Origin: Chloroflexota bacterium
GTDB taxonomy: Bacteria > Chloroflexota > Limnocylindria > QHBO01
Assembly (NCBI GenBank): GCA_005880165.1
Contig: VBJP01000115.1
Span: 1-10,507 of the forward strand
Direction: 5' to 3'
Length of the DNA stretch: 10,507 bases
Numbering within the stretch: position 1 is the stretch's first letter; each line of letters starts with the position of its first letter. Of the stretch, positions 1-5,722 are shown piece by piece. Below the pieces are notes generated by a model that saw nothing but the letters and a program-made list of their open reading frames with translations, was not told where the DNA came from and ran no database searches. The translations under genes and the position numbers were made by a program.

Positions 1-1
1 C

Positions 2-272
2 CCGATCGTCGACGGTGACGTGATCCCGGTGCTCGGTGGGCTGCAGGTCATTCACACGCCGGGCCACACGCCGGGCAGCATCTGCCTCTGGGCGCCGCGC
101 CATCGGCTCCTCTTCACCGGCGACGTCCTCCAGGTCCGCTGGGGCCGCCTGACCTACGCCAGCGCCTTCTTCAGCCACGACTATCCCGCGGCCCGCGCGG
201 CCGTCGCTCGTCTCGCGACGCTCGACAGACGCGCACGAACGCTTGCGCGCCCTCGCCGCCGCTGCGGGCTAA
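2..272 (+). pseudogene. Metallo-beta-lactamase-fold hydrolase, 3' part, frameshifted
   Basis: The reading frame enters from the left edge (codons from base 2). It encodes the C-terminal half of a metallo-beta-lactamase (MBL)-fold hydrolase. The metal-binding motif HTPGHTPGS is at 52-78 and the FTGD aspartate strand is at about 115-126. In this family these ligate the zinc pair of glyoxalase-II-like or thioesterase-like enzymes; the substrate cannot be told. After VARLATLD (ending about 226) the frame becomes nonsense (Arg-rich) and would run to 547 antisense to the next gene. A different frame then gives AHERLRALAAAAG and a TAA at 270-272, a typical MBL C-terminus. The 'GHG' segment that normally lies between these two pieces is absent, so I infer a deletion of roughly 14-18 codons with non-triplet length rather than a single indel. 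It is convergent with the minus-strand operon. Family is confident; whether the lesion is real or an assembly error is open. Confidence 0.75.
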
Positions 273-340
273 ACGGGCCGGATCTCCAGCCCTTCACGAA
301 TCACGAGCTCGTAGGCGCGCGATTCGCGAACGACGCGCAT
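269..340 (-). CDS. Possible 23-codon ORF or gene remnant after the GNAT-aminotransferase
   Basis: On the minus strand an ATG at 340-338 lies 4 nt after the aminotransferase TAA (347-345). It opens a 23-codon frame ending in TAG at 271-269. The peptide begins MRVVRESRAYELVIREG and ends LEIRPV. It looks protein-like (alternating hydrophobic and charged residues, mostly G/C third positions) rather than like a random GC-rich shadow, and resembles the tail of a longer protein. No good Shine-Dalgarno precedes it, although coupling to the upstream stop is possible. Its stop overlaps the stop of the convergent MBL gene on the other strand (269-272). I do not recognise a family. It could be a small coupled gene, the leftover 3' end of a deleted gene, or chance. 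Confidence 0.3.
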   Translation of the reverse strand: MRVVRESRAYELVIREGLEIRPV

Positions 341-344
341 CTGG

Positions 345-2186
345 TTACTGCGACGCGGTCGCGGCTTCCGGACGTCGTGGGTCCAGAACGGCCCGGAGCG
401 TCGCGACCACCCGGGCGTTCGCTGGCGCGGTGCCCACGGCGATGCGAAGCATCCGCCATCTCAGGGTCGGGTCGGTTGGGAAGTAGCGCAGGAAGACGCC
501 CTGAGCGCGTGCCCGATCAACGACCGTGGGAGCGTCTGGGCCATTAGACCCAAGGAGGCACGAGACGAAGTTGGCTGTGCTCGCCGATACCTCGAGCCCA
601 GGCACCTGAGCCAGCTCCGCGGCCAGCTCACGCCGCAGCTCCGAGGTTTCCCGATAGCGCTCGGCATAGTAGCTGGCGTCCTCGAGCGCCGCGACCGCGG
701 CCATCTGCGCCGCCCGTCCCACGACCCAGGGCGGTGTGACGCGGCGCACGGCGCCCACGAGCGTGGCGGGCCCGCACAGGTAGCCGACACGCAGTCCACT
801 CAGCGCATACGCCTTCGACATTGACTTGCCAACCACGACGTTGGGACTTGCTGCCGCGAATGCCTCCACGGACGCCGTCGGGTCCGTGAATTCCACGTAG
901 GTCTCGTCGATCCAAACTGTGGTCGCGTCCGGCATCGTCTCGAGGATTGGAATGAGCTCGGGGGAGGAGAGATGCCAACCAGTCGGATTATTCGGATTGA
1001 CGAGGACCACGAGGTCGTAAATCGATCTCAGACGGGTCGCCAGCTCTCCGAGGTCGGGACCGCGGGACCACTCGCTTGGGACGAGGTATCGATCGATTTG
1101 GCAGCCGATATGCGTCTCCAGGACGTGCCGGTACTCACCGTACTGGGGCTCGACCAGCAGAACGCGCGAACCACGCGAGACCAGGCGTGGAAGGGCCCGG
1201 AAGATCAAGTCGGACAGGCCGGCTCCCACCACAATCGCCGCGGCTGGGATACCGCGAGCTGCGCCGATCGCCTCCATCAGGTCGGTTGGCACTGCGGGGG
1301 GAGAGGTCCGTGCCAGCCAGTCAGGTTGCTGGTTGAGTACGTGGATTACCCGTGGGGAGGGCGGGAACCAGGCGTCGAGCACATCGGCACAGACCAGCTG
1401 CGCTGCTCGAGCGGGAGCGGCCGCCGACACACCGATCTCCGCATGTGAGGCACCGCCATGGAACGCGTCCGGCGAAAAATCGGCAGGGATGCCGATGGCC
1501 CAGGTTACGGATGATCTCAGGCGACGCCACACGGGCGCCAGGGACTGCAGGTTGGCCCGGATCCCCTCGACCGTCGCCGTCATCAGCTCGTATCGCACGC
1601 GACCTGACATGTAAGTGATCCCAATGGCGTGCAGTCCAGCGTGCTGGTAGAGCGTGAGGACCTCTCGTCGAGCAGCCAGCACGACACGGCTGCCACCGTG
1701 AGCCTCGACCCATCGCAGGGCGGCGTAGCCCAGGAGGGCCGCAACTGGAGTTCGGCGGAAGGGCATGTCGACGGTGAGGATTCGAATCTCGAAGAGTCCG
1801 TCGTCGACATCGAACGGAAGGTCAGCTCGCTTGACGTACTTGTCGATCGAGTATTCCCCGTATCCGGGGGGCGTCACGCTCACGAAGCCAGCCAGCTGCC
1901 GACCAATCGTCGCCACCAGGTAGTGGTTGAACCGATCCAGTGGGTCGGTGATCAGCCGGGCATCGCGTTCGGCGTGCTGTCCAAGCTCGGTGGCATACAC
2001 CGCGTGCCGCAGCCGGTAGATCGCATCGCGATCGGCCTCGGTGGCTAGCGAGAGGCGAATCCGGCGAGCATGCCGCACGGCGTCTGGCGTCCGATGCGCG
2101 TGCATGTGTGCGAGGGTCGCCACTCCATGCCGAGGCGGTCGTTGCGCCTGCGCCACGGCGGGCGCGATCAGGTCATGGTGGGTCAC
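345..2186 (-). CDS. GNAT (FeeM/OlsB-like) N-acyltransferase fused to HisC/CobD-like PLP aminotransferase
   Basis: This is a 613-residue two-domain protein. Residues about 43-205 form a GNAT-type acyltransferase: YRLRHAVYATELG (57-69), an E-I-R-I-L-T-V strand (133-139), and a C-terminal GNAT motif AARREVLTLYQHAGL (171-185). The first motif recalls autoinducer synthases and N-acyl amino acid synthases that use acyl-ACP. Residues about 265-605 form a fold-type I PLP enzyme near histidinol-phosphate aminotransferase/CobD: DAWFPPSP (271-278), NPNNPTG (397-403), Asp427 in IDETYVEF, the Schiff-base lysine K458 in SMSKAYALSGLRVGY, and a carboxylate-binding Arg581 in LRIAVGT. Catalytic residues look intact. 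The start is GTG 2186, preceded by GGAGG at 4 nt spacing and overlapping the upstream TGA as GTGA, which implies coupled translation. An upstream start at 2291 would overlap the PlsC domain and add only low-complexity residues. The substrate is unknown; an amino-acid-derived acyl acceptor is my inference. Confidence 0.88.
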   Translation of the reverse strand: MTHHDLIAPAVAQAQRPPRHGVATLAHMHAHRTPDAVRHARRIRLSLATEADRDAIYRLRHAVYATELGQHAERDARLITDPLDRFNHYLVATIGRQLAGFVSVTPPGYGEYSIDKYVKRADLPFDVDDGLFEIRILTVDMPFRRTPVAALLGYAALRWVEAHGGSRVVLAARREVLTLYQHAGLHAIGITYMSGRVRYELMTATVEGIRANLQSLAPVWRRLRSSVTWAIGIPADFSPDAFHGGASHAEIGVSAAAPARAAQLVCADVLDAWFPPSPRVIHVLNQQPDWLARTSPPAVPTDLMEAIGAARGIPAAAIVVGAGLSDLIFRALPRLVSRGSRVLLVEPQYGEYRHVLETHIGCQIDRYLVPSEWSRGPDLGELATRLRSIYDLVVLVNPNNPTGWHLSSPELIPILETMPDATTVWIDETYVEFTDPTASVEAFAAASPNVVVGKSMSKAYALSGLRVGYLCGPATLVGAVRRVTPPWVVGRAAQMAAVAALEDASYYAERYRETSELRRELAAELAQVPGLEVSASTANFVSCLLGSNGPDAPTVVDRARAQGVFLRYFPTDPTLRWRMLRIAVGTAPANARVVATLRAVLDPRRPEAATASQ

Positions 2187-3658
2187 AAGGCCTCCACCGC
2201 CGCTCGCACCTGCTCGGTCGCCTCCGTCGGATCCGCGTCCGGCCCGAAGCGCAGCGGCTTCCCGAAGACGATCTCGAGATCGCCGCGCCACGGCATGCCC
2301 GGTGCCTCCATGTCCACGCGGCTGTGCTGATGGACCTTGAGCCGCATCGGCACCACCGGGACGGCACCCAGGATCGCGACCAGGCCGGTCCCCGACTTGA
2401 ACGGCTGCAATGGGCCGTCCACGGTCATCTTGCCCTCGGGATAGATCAGGATCGAGAAGCCGCGATCCAGCCGCGCTCCGAGCAGCTCAAGGCTGCGCCG
2501 GGCGGCTCCCTCGCGGTTGACCGGGAAGGCGTTGCCCAGCAGCCCCGCCAGGAAGCCATGCCATTTCGTGTCGAAAATGGAGTCCTGCGCCGCCGCCACG
2601 GACATCTTCCAGCGCCAGCCCAACGGGATGGCGCAGATGATCGGCGCGTTGTCGTTGTGCATGTGATGGTTGGGCGTGAACAGGACGGGCCCCCTGAGCC
2701 CGCGCAGGTTCTCCAGGCCAGTGGTCCGGCGCCGATAGAAGATGCTGAGCAGCAGCTGTCCGACCGTCTGCTGCAGGCCGATGCCGATGGCGCGCACGAC
2801 CGGATTGAGCGGCCAACCGAAGATGCCCTCCTCTCGCTTGGCGCCCGCCGCCGCGTCGACCATCGCCTGCAGCTCGGCCAGCGTCGCGTCGGGGTCGAGC
2901 TCGGCGTCGTCGATGTAGGCGCCCAGCTCCTCCTCGATCAGGCTCAGCAGCTCGACCTTGCCGAGCGAATCGAGCCCCAGGTCCGAGGCGATGCGGGCAC
3001 CGGGTCGAACCGCGCCGGCGTCGATCCCCTCCATGCGCGCGACGAGATGCTCGACGGGGGATCGCGCAGCTGACGCCTCGCTTGATTGGTCTGCGCCCGG
3101 GCGGGCGCCGGCATCCTCCTGGCTGCGAAGCCACTCCAGGATCGTCGCCTTCTTGACCTTGAGGGTCGAGGTACGCGGCAGATCCTCCTCCGGCCACACG
3201 GAGAATCCACGAATCTGCTGGTTCGGCGCCAGCTGGGTGTTCGCCGTGCGTACCACGTCGGCGGCCTCATCGGCATCGCGCAGGAGCAGGACCGCATGGA
3301 CCTGCGTTTCGCCAGCGGCGTTCTCGAGGCCGACCACGGCCGAGTCGTGCACACGAGCGTCACGTGCGAGGGTGTTCTCGACGTCCTCCGGATAGACCTT
3401 GGTCCCGTCAGCCAGGGCGAGCATGTCCTTTTTGCGGCCGTGCAGGGTGAGGAATCGGTCCGCGTCGAGCGTCCCGAGGTCGCCGGTGTGGTACCAGCCA
3501 TCGCGGAGCACTTGCTCGGTCGCCTCGGGCTTGTCGTAGTAGCCCTGGAACACGTTGGGGCCGCTGACCACCACCTCGCTGTCGGCGGCGATGTGCACGT
3601 CGACGCCGGGGATCGGCTGGCCCACGGTGCCAAGCTTGTTGGCCTCCAGGCGAGTCAT
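2183..3658 (-). CDS. C-terminal half of split acyl-AMP ligase, with ACP domain and PlsC acyltransferase
   Basis: This is the downstream part of a fused ligase-ACP-acyltransferase, displaced one frame from its N-terminal half. The open frame extends upstream to a TTG at 3688. I take ATG 3658 because it overlaps the upstream TGA (3657-3655) as ATGA. Counting from 3658, residues 1-190 are the C-terminal ligase lobe: GWYHTGDLG (54-62), GRKKDM (74-79) and the A10 lysine region LPRTSTLKVKK (160-170). Residues about 200-270 are a carrier domain with DLGLDSL, where Ser231 (codon 2968-2966) is the phosphopantetheine site. Residues about 310-490 are a PlsC/LPLAT acyltransferase: NHHMHND fits the HX4D catalytic motif, YPEGKMTVDG is the substrate motif, and VPVVPM is the last motif. 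The ACP and PlsC parts look intact. Compared with E. coli Aas (PlsC then ligase), the order is reversed and an ACP is added. It ends overlapping the GNAT-aminotransferase start. Confidence 0.82.
   Translation of the reverse strand: MTRLEANKLGTVGQPIPGVDVHIAADSEVVVSGPNVFQGYYDKPEATEQVLRDGWYHTGDLGTLDADRFLTLHGRKKDMLALADGTKVYPEDVENTLARDARVHDSAVVGLENAAGETQVHAVLLLRDADEAADVVRTANTQLAPNQQIRGFSVWPEEDLPRTSTLKVKKATILEWLRSQEDAGARPGADQSSEASAARSPVEHLVARMEGIDAGAVRPGARIASDLGLDSLGKVELLSLIEEELGAYIDDAELDPDATLAELQAMVDAAAGAKREEGIFGWPLNPVVRAIGIGLQQTVGQLLLSIFYRRRTTGLENLRGLRGPVLFTPNHHMHNDNAPIICAIPLGWRWKMSVAAAQDSIFDTKWHGFLAGLLGNAFPVNREGAARRSLELLGARLDRGFSILIYPEGKMTVDGPLQPFKSGTGLVAILGAVPVVPMRLKVHQHSRVDMEAPGMPWRGDLEIVFGKPLRFGPDADPTEATEQVRAAVEAL
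2191..2195 (-). promoter_or_regulatory. Shine-Dalgarno GGAGG deciding the GTG start at 2186
   Basis: Read on the minus strand, GGAGG is followed by CCTT and then GTG. The site lies inside the last codons of the ligase/ACP/PlsC gene, and the GTG overlaps that gene's TGA (2185-2183). Together these support coupled translation and a shorter protein than the longest open frame. Confidence 0.7.
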
Positions 3659-3690
3659 GGAGATGACGGGACGCCGATCTCTTCCCAACG
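3655..3690 (-). other. Deletion junction with ATGA stop/start overlap inside the ligase gene
   Basis: On the minus strand the codons for GVP run directly into those for PVISM in a frame displaced by one base. The three C's at the join could belong to either flank, so microhomology is possible. The new TGA (3657-3655) overlaps an ATG (3658-3656) in the frame of the downstream half, which could permit termination-reinitiation. Confidence 0.75.
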
Positions 3691-4629
3691 CTGCGCGAGA
3701 ACCGGGCTGAGTGGCGCTCCCCCCAGGGCGACGTACCGCAGGCCACCGATTTGGTTGAGGACCGGCCAGAAGAGGATCCGGCGCAGTGGCACCGGCAGGT
3801 GGCGAGCGATCGCGTGCAGCCTCTCGAATGCCTCATGCCGGCCGGAGGCGTCGACCCGCCGCTGGATGGCGTTGTCGAGCAGCTTAAGGACCTGCGGCAC
3901 CGCCAGCAGCATGGTGACCCGCTGGTCGCGAAACGTCTTGGCCAGGACCGACGGCTGCAGGCTGGTGGGATAGACGATCATCGCGCCGGCCAGCAGGGGA
4001 GCGAGGAACCCAGGATTCATGCCGTACATGTGCGAGAGCGGCAGGATCGAGAGGATCCGGGTTTCGGTCCCGAGTGGCACGACGCCCTGCAGCGAGGTGC
4101 TGTTCGACACGATGTTGCGGTGGCTGAGCATGACGCCCTTGGGCTCGCCGGTGCTTCCCGAGGTGAATACGATCTCGGCGAGCCCGTCTGGATCGGTCTG
4201 CGGCGGGGGTGCCACCGCGGCGCCAGCGGCGCGATCGACGAGCGACTCCACGGCCACCACCGGAAGCTCGAGTCTGCTCGCGGACTTCAGGGTCGGCATC
4301 GACGCCAGCACCAGCTTCGGCCGGGTCTGCGCCGCCAGCTTGGAAGCGAAGGCGTCGGTCGAGCGCACGTCGATGGGGACCGAGATGGCCCGCGCCCACT
4401 GCGCCCCAAGCGAGGCTATGCCCCATTCCGGTCGAGGGACCGCCCAGATGAGCACCCGGTCGCCAGGCCCGACTCCCGCCTCGCCCAGCAGCGTCGCAAC
4501 TCGCGGCACCAGGTCGCCGATCTGGCGATAGCTCCAGGTCCGGGTCCGGAATGCGGGCTTGATGCGAAGCGCGGGATGGTCGCCGTGCGCGCGTGCAACC
4601 TCGACGACGAGCTCGGGAAGCGTCTCCAT
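3655..4629 (-). CDS. N-terminal half of acyl-AMP ligase (ANL superfamily), truncated by a deletion
   Basis: This 324-residue fragment is the N-terminal domain of an acyl-CoA/acyl-ACP synthetase of the adenylate-forming superfamily. It carries the phosphate-binding A3 loop VFTSGSTGEPKGVMLSHRN (154-172), the A4 segment LPLSHMYGMN (197-206) and ALGGAPLSP (301-309). Just after RWEEIGVP it stops. Family members normally continue into a YG(L/M)TE motif (A5, ATP binding) followed by SPV(I/V)S. Here PVISMTR resumes in another frame with nothing between, so about 34-40 nt appear to be missing. As read, the adenylation active site is incomplete and activity is doubtful. The start ATG 4629 has AGAGGGAGA upstream (GGGAG 6 nt away) and lies 12 nt after the hydrolase stop, consistent with one operon. 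If intact, it would load a fatty acid onto the ACP domain of the second half. Confidence 0.85.
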   Translation of the reverse strand: METLPELVVEVARAHGDHPALRIKPAFRTRTWSYRQIGDLVPRVATLLGEAGVGPGDRVLIWAVPRPEWGIASLGAQWARAISVPIDVRSTDAFASKLAAQTRPKLVLASMPTLKSASRLELPVVAVESLVDRAAGAAVAPPPQTDPDGLAEIVFTSGSTGEPKGVMLSHRNIVSNSTSLQGVVPLGTETRILSILPLSHMYGMNPGFLAPLLAGAMIVYPTSLQPSVLAKTFRDQRVTMLLAVPQVLKLLDNAIQRRVDASGRHEAFERLHAIARHLPVPLRRILFWPVLNQIGGLRYVALGGAPLSPVLAQRWEEIGVPSSP

Positions 4630-4635
4630 GCCAAT

Positions 4636-4643
4636 CTCCCTCT
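4636..4643 (-). promoter_or_regulatory. Shine-Dalgarno of the ligase gene
   Basis: On the minus strand the run AGAGGGAGA sits at the very end of the hydrolase gene, overlapping its TAG (4644-4642). GGGAG is 6 nt before ATG 4629. It fixes the ligase start and shows tight packing of the two genes. Confidence 0.65.
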
Positions 4644-5676
4644 AGGCGGCCGGCGGCGAAAGGGCCCGACCGAAGAACGCGTCGAGCCAGCGGGCAAGGT
4701 CGCCCGCGCAGACGTCGTCCACCCTGCCGTGCGTGGCGCCGGCGCACCAGTGCAGCTCGATGGTGAGGCCGGCGGCCTTCGCCTGGTTGAAGAACGCTTG
4801 GGTGCGCTCGGGCAAGTCCTCGGTGTCCGCAGTCCCGTGCGTCAGCATGAGCGGCCGTGACCCCATGTCTGGGAGGGCGTCCAGAGGGTCGCCGGATCCG
4901 AACCAGACACCGGTCCGCAGCCAGGTTCCGATGAAGGTCGCCCAGGTGCCCGGATACGGCGGATGGCCGCGAGCCTTCAGGCGCTGCTCGAACTGGTACA
5001 CGATGCGGGTGTGCATCGAGTCGAGCGCCAATGCCTCGACTCGCGTGTCGGTTCGCGCCTCGCCGATGGCGGCTGCCGCACCCATCGAGTTGCCGAAGAC
5101 GCCCAGGTGGGCGGGGTGCTTGACGCGCTCGACCCAGTCGATCATCGCACGCACGTCCTTCTGCTCAAGAACGCCGAGGGTCGTCTGGCTGCCGGTGCTG
5201 CGGCCGCCATTCCGCTCGTCGAAGGCGACGAGGTTGAACCGCTGGTGTAGGCCTGGGGCGTAGTGGAGGATCCCGGTCTTGTTCTGGCCGTAGCCGTGGA
5301 CCAGCACGATGGTTGCAGCGGTGGCCGAAGCGCCGTCTGCGGCGGGGATGTACCAGCCGGCGACGTGGATGCCGTCGCTGGTCACCACCTCGTCGCCGGC
5401 CTTCACGCCCTGGCTGGCACAATCGGTCATGTCCCTGTTGTCCGCGCGAATGCGCGCGTCGTCGGCCATTGGGTAGTTGATCGCCTCATAGGCCCAGCCG
5501 TAAACGTCCATGGGCGTGCGGCAGTCGTGGCTGCGGTTCTCATCGACCGATACGGCCTGGCGCGACGCCTCATAGCCGACATACCCGGTGTAGCCCAGGC
5601 CGGCGATCACGACGACGATGACCACCGCGACGGCAACGCGTAGGACGCGGCGGGACGATCGCTGCGGACGATGCAT
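4642..5676 (-). CDS. Membrane-anchored alpha/beta hydrolase
   Basis: This 344-residue protein has a basic N-terminus (MHRPQRSSRR) and one hydrophobic segment at about 11-35. The catalytic domain is therefore probably held outside the cytoplasmic membrane. The alpha/beta-hydrolase signature is complete: oxyanion-hole HGYG at 127-130, nucleophile Ser197 in GNSMG, Asp284 in HGTAD, and His316 in GATHG. Four cysteines (52, 86, 311, 323) could pair as disulfides, consistent with an extracytoplasmic location. The family covers esterases, lipases, thioesterases and peptidases, and the substrate cannot be read from sequence. No purine-rich Shine-Dalgarno precedes ATG 5676. A TAGCGT hexamer ends 6 nt before it, so the message may be leaderless from its own promoter. 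The regulator ends 46 nt upstream and the ligase starts 12 nt downstream. A role in releasing or remodelling the product of the acyl pathway is inference from position only. Confidence 0.88.
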   Translation of the reverse strand: MHRPQRSSRRVLRVAVAVVIVVVIAGLGYTGYVGYEASRQAVSVDENRSHDCRTPMDVYGWAYEAINYPMADDARIRADNRDMTDCASQGVKAGDEVVTSDGIHVAGWYIPAADGASATAATIVLVHGYGQNKTGILHYAPGLHQRFNLVAFDERNGGRSTGSQTTLGVLEQKDVRAMIDWVERVKHPAHLGVFGNSMGAAAAIGEARTDTRVEALALDSMHTRIVYQFEQRLKARGHPPYPGTWATFIGTWLRTGVWFGSGDPLDALPDMGSRPLMLTHGTADTEDLPERTQAFFNQAKAAGLTIELHWCAGATHGRVDDVCAGDLARWLDAFFGRALSPPAA

Positions 5677-5682
5677 GCCGGC

Positions 5683-5688
5683 ACGCTA
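5683..5688 (-). promoter_or_regulatory. Candidate -10 (TAGCGT) for a leaderless hydrolase transcript
   Basis: On the minus strand TAGCGT fits TANNNT and is followed by 6 nt and then ATG 5676. That spacing would place the transcription start at or next to the A of ATG. No Shine-Dalgarno is visible, which fits leaderless initiation. This is a weak match and is inference. Confidence 0.35.
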
Positions 5689-5697
5689 GCCGCGGGA

Positions 5698-5716
5698 GAC
5701 TGCGGCACGACTGCGG
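5698..5716. promoter_or_regulatory. 8-bp direct repeat, exact 11-bp period, upstream of the hydrolase
   Basis: GACTGCGG occurs at 5698-5705 and again at 5709-5716 (CCGCAGTC twice on the minus strand), spaced by 3 bp. It sits in the 46-bp gap between the regulator and hydrolase genes, 9 bp upstream of the candidate -10. An 11-bp period is typical of tandem sites for OmpR/SARP-type winged-helix proteins, and such a protein is encoded immediately upstream. Binding is inference. Confidence 0.4.
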
Positions 5717-5722
5717 GCCAAC

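Noticed and set aside
297..326. Inverted repeat CGAATC/GATTCG with an inner ACGAGCTCGT palindrome, as a terminator between convergent genes
   Set aside because: The arms are only 6 bp around an 18-nt interior, with no T-run on either strand. The stretch also reads as coding on the minus strand.
273..547. Continuation of the MBL reading frame to a stop at 547
   Set aside because: It is Arg/Pro-rich nonsense running antisense through the aminotransferase gene. A typical MBL C-terminus ends in another frame at 272.
2187..2291. Longer start for the GNAT-aminotransferase at 2291
   Set aside because: It would overlap the PlsC C-terminus by over 100 nt. GGAGG with GTG 2186 overlapping the upstream stop is a better start.
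2108..3073. Long + strand open frame of 321 codons
   Set aside because: It is antisense to the ACP-PlsC region, whose domain motifs are unmistakable. Its composition is that of a GC-rich shadow frame.
5689..5706. Hairpin GCCGC/GCGGC with 8-nt loop before the hydrolase
   Set aside because: It has 5-bp GC arms only and overlaps the 11-bp direct repeat. Such short stems are common at this GC content and it is not followed by a T-run.
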